Notes under the pieces: generated by a model
Told to the model about the DNA's origin: nothing
The model's input: only the letters and a program-made list of their open reading frames with translations
Database searches by the model: none
Part shown: positions 54,858-57,171 of the stretch, in pieces
Layout: each line of letters starts with the position of its first letter
Numbering within the stretch: position 1 is the first letter of the stretch
Program-made: the position numbers and the translations under genes
DNA from: Dysgonomonas sp. 521
GTDB lineage: Bacteria; Bacteroidota; Bacteroidia; Bacteroidales; Dysgonomonadaceae
Reading direction: 5' to 3'
Length of the DNA stretch: 57,171 nt
Assembly: GCF_010501055.1 (NCBI RefSeq)
Contig: NZ_QVMO01000019.1
Location: 1-57,171 of the forward strand

Positions 54858-55309
54858 AAATCGTATTATATTAATCTTGTTATCCTCTGTTTAGTATTGC
54901 TTCTTTATCCATTCGTAAAAAGCAATCAGCAAGAATATGTGTGGTTGGGTGGAGAGAATGCATCTGTTTCCAGAAAAGAACAGATGTTAATATATTTAGC
55001 AAATGTAAAAAAAAGTTGCCTATGCACCCATCTGATATCCTTATAAAATAAGCAGCTAAATGTTATAAAATGTTAACTTAATCTTGAGCGTTATTCTATA
55101 TATCCCATATCCAGGGCTGTTTTTGGATCGTTTCTTCTTCAGGCTTTTTGATAATAAGCCATTTAAATGCATGTAATATATTTTTTGTCATGTACTTTTG
55201 TCATGTATTAAAAAAATTAATTTCATGCAGTTACCTTGCGCCGTATTATCATACCCTATGCTATTTGAAAGTAAAGTGTTATCTTTATAATCTATTCATT
55301 CTAGCAACT
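54858..55309. other. Intergenic region with solo element termini
   Basis: About 450 bp. Positions 55181-55207 carry two tandem copies of the terminus TTTTGTCATGTAC/TTTTGTCATGTAT, with no matching left end nearby, so this looks like a remnant of the GTACATGAC element family. The rest is AT-rich and unassigned. The frame of the hydrolase runs back into it but is not accepted there. Confidence 0.6.
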
Positions 55310-56053
55310 ATGACCCGGAAAAGTAAATCGGAGACACGAAGCAGACCCGGCTTATTCAACCGTATCGCAAAACGGATTAAAAAGCTTTGGACGAATGAGG
55401 TAAATGTTTACTTTATATCGGGCATGTGCTACAATTGCAGTGTGTTCGACAAGATTAAGCTGCCCGAAGGATATAATAAACAGTATATCGAGTGGCACAT
55501 TCCCCGTCACGATGAATCTTTGGCTGAGTATGCCCGTACTATGGAAAAGAGCATAGATACGACAAAACCTTTTATGCTGGCGGGCTATTCATTCGGAGGG
55601 GTTATAGCGCAGGAAATAAGCTGTTTTCTCTCTCCGCTGAAAGTGATACTTATATCTACATTCAAGAGCGATGGAGAGATACCAATGTTATTCAAGGCTG
55701 CTAAATCGACAAATGCCGCCGACCGGATACCTGCGCGTGTGTATGCTTCTACTGAACTTATAACAGATCTGTTTAACCGCTTTGTATACCACACGCCAAC
55801 TTCGGAACAGGCAGAAGTGATGACCTTTATCGATCCGGTTTATGTAAAATGGGCTATAGAGCAGATTATAAACTGGGTTCCACGTAGTAAGTGCAAGTAC
55901 CTCCACCATATACACGGAACAGAGGATCAGATTTTCCCCTATGAGTTAATCAAGAACGCTTTCCCCGTAGAAGGTGGCGACCACCTGATGGTACTGAAAA
56001 AAGCGGACATAATCAGTATTATCCTGGGCGGAATATTGCTGATGAAAGAATAA
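55310..56053 (+). CDS. Alpha/beta hydrolase
   Basis: A 247-aa cytosolic protein with the alpha/beta-hydrolase fold. The nucleophile is S94 in AGYSFGGVIAQE, a likely acid is the aspartate of HGTEDQIFP, and the histidine is in GGDHLMV. It resembles small thioesterase- or lipase-like hydrolases; the substrate is unknown. The frame is open to 55148, but that part translates the repeat remnant. The ATG at 55310 begins a basic N-terminus (MTRKSKSETRSR). It faces the regulator gene at 56059-57046, and only 5 bp separate the two stop codons. Confidence 0.8.
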   Translation: MTRKSKSETRSRPGLFNRIAKRIKKLWTNEVNVYFISGMCYNCSVFDKIKLPEGYNKQYIEWHIPRHDESLAEYARTMEKSIDTTKPFMLAGYSFGGVIAQEISCFLSPLKVILISTFKSDGEIPMLFKAAKSTNAADRIPARVYASTELITDLFNRFVYHTPTSEQAEVMTFIDPVYVKWAIEQIINWVPRSKCKYLHHIHGTEDQIFPYELIKNAFPVEGGDHLMVLKKADIISIILGGILLMKE

Positions 56054-56058
56054 GGAGT

Positions 56059-57046
56059 TCAGGCGGTACCGCCGAAATTCCTTCTGTAGTCGGTCGGGAT
56101 TGTATGCAGATATTTTACAAATATACGCCGCATGTTGTCAGGAGTACCAAGCCCGCATTTTTTCGCGATTTCCTTTACAGATAGTTGCGTCTCTGCCAGA
56201 TAACGGCAAGCCCTTTCCAGCCGTATCTTATCTATGTACTTTGCCGGAGTAATGCCGGTTTCGCGTACAAATACGCGCGCAAAGTTGCGTGGGCTCATCG
56301 ATGACTGCTCCGCCAGCCTTTCCACAGTCAGTTCTTCGGACAAATGTTCCGTTATCCAGTTCAGTATATCCTGTACCGGGCGGTAATCCGATTTTTGGTA
56401 TGTAAGTACCAAACTGTACTGCGATTGGGTTCCGGGTCGTTTCAGGTATAATACCATTTGTTTGGCTACTTCCAGAGCCAGTGCACGGCCATAATCCTCT
56501 TCAATCAGGGATAAGGCAAGATCCATACCGGACGATATTCCTGCCGAAGTGTAGATGCCCCCGTCTTTAATGAAGATGGGTTCACTTTCTACTCTAATAT
56601 CAGGATAAGTACGCGAAAGCAGTTCACACATAGCCCAGTGTGTAGCCACTTTTTTGCCGGACAGGATACCCGTTTCGGCCAGAAAAAAGCTGCCCGTGCA
56701 TACCGAACAGAGCCGCCGTATATTACCTTCCTGTTGCCGTATCCATTGCAGTACATCTTTATTCAGCCTGTATCCTGCGATTATAGAGTTAGGTACACCC
56801 GGGTACGAACAGGGTATCTATTTCATAATTTATATCCTTAAAACTGTTTTCGCATTGGATGGTAAATCCGGACGCTGTCTTAATAGTTGTGCCGTCTTCG
56901 GCGGAGATTGTATGCAAAATATAGGGAGGTATCTGTTTTCGGTTTTGCAGGAGCTCTATCGCCTGCGCAAACACTTCGTATGGTCCGGTTACGTCCAACA
57001 AGGTAACTTCCGGTATGGCTAAAAATACTACATGCTTGGTTTCCAT
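56059..57046 (-). pseudogene. GlxA-family AraC-type regulator, frameshifted
   Basis: Two frames together encode a GlxA-type regulator. The N-terminal DJ-1/PfpI-like domain begins METKHVVFLAIPEVTLLDVTGPYEVFAQ (57046 downward) and reaches TLFVPG. Then the frame breaks near 56795-56797, where one extra base turns V-P-N-S-I-I-A-G into a stop. In the other frame the protein continues through LCSVCTGSFFLAETG to the C-terminal AraC helix-turn-helix (ERLAEQSSMSPRNFARVFVRETG). Removing one base gives 328 aa, the usual length. This may be a true mutation or an assembly error. A GTACATGAC-type element begins 33 bp upstream of the start. Confidence 0.85.
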
Positions 57047-57078
57047 AAGTGTAAAATTATGTATGGCAAATATCACAG

Positions 57079-57171
57079 TACATGACAAAATTTTATATCC
57101 TGCTGTAGGGGCATCCCCTTGTGGGTGCCCGTAAACGATGACAAGCGGGCAGGGACAAGCCTCTGCCCCTA
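57079..57171 (+). mobile_element. GTACATGAC-type element, truncated by window end
   Basis: This is near-identical to the first ~92 bp of the element at 6606-6740; the one difference seen is TCTGCC in place of ACTGCC. The right end lies outside the window, so flanking repeats cannot be checked. Confidence 0.8.

Overview
The window is AT-rich chromosomal DNA from a member of the Bacteroidota, most likely a Bacteroidales bacterium of the Dysgonomonas type. The genus is an inference. The phylum rests on SusC/SusD-type polysaccharide uptake genes, Porphyromonas-type fimbrillins, start codons without clear Shine-Dalgarno sites, and promoters of the Bacteroidetes form TTTG-N19/20-TAnnTTTG. No rRNA, tRNA, CRISPR array, transposase or phage gene was recognised.

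Layout. (1) 0.7-6.3 kb, minus strand: both subunits of adenosylcobalamin-dependent methylmalonyl-CoA mutase (mutA, mutB), separated by a UbiA-type prenyltransferase and a CPBP-family membrane protease. A small winged-helix gene follows at 6.9 kb. (2) 7.5-35.3 kb, minus strand: a large utilisation locus for beta-mannan, apparently acetylated galactoglucomannan. In transcription order it holds an AraC-type regulator, SusC (frameshifted), SusD, two surface glycan-binding lipoproteins, a modular GH26 mannanase and a GH5 endoglucanase. A second unit follows with a CE7-type esterase, GH5 mannanase, GH27 alpha-galactosidase, GH130 mannosylglucose phosphorylase, a GPH symporter, a cellobiose 2-epimerase-like protein, a GH94 cellobiose phosphorylase-like protein and a GH3 beta-glucosidase. 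A lone GH26 lipoprotein lies at the end. (3) 35.5-36.1 kb: yidD and rnpA. (4) 36.8-39.2 kb: an outer-membrane beta-barrel receptor. (5) 40.1-48.1 kb, plus strand: a two-component system followed by a tripartite heavy-metal RND efflux pump. (6) 49.0-53.8 kb: a fimbrial operon (DUF3575 protein, major fimbrillin, Mfa2/FimB-type anchor, tip-like protein), with a convergent membrane-bound LuxR-type regulator. (7) 55.3-57.1 kb: an alpha/beta hydrolase and a frameshifted GlxA-type regulator.

How the mannan genes fit together. Surface mannanases and binding lipoproteins cut and hold the polymer, and SusCD imports oligosaccharides. Exported GH27, CE7 and GH3 enzymes would trim galactose, acetate and terminal glucose, and the GPH symporter takes disaccharides into the cytoplasm. 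The unexported epimerase turns mannobiose into mannosyl-glucose, which GH130 splits with phosphate; GH94 would split cellobiose in the same way. The promoters of the susC and CE7 units share a 35-bp block containing two GTATT repeats 21 bp apart, and a related pair lies beside the araC gene. This points to co-regulation of the two units by the local AraC protein.

The intergenic DNA is unusually rich in structured repeats. There is a ~230-bp inverted pair flanking 35.7 kb of sequence, small elements ended by GTACATGACAAAA (one with a flanking direct repeat of up to 17 bp), a multi-tier nested palindrome, and elements ended by CTGTTTAAATTTT. These repeats, the shared operator, and the GH26 enzyme interrupted by two copies of a module that recurs on a neighbouring lipoprotein are the observations most worth following up.
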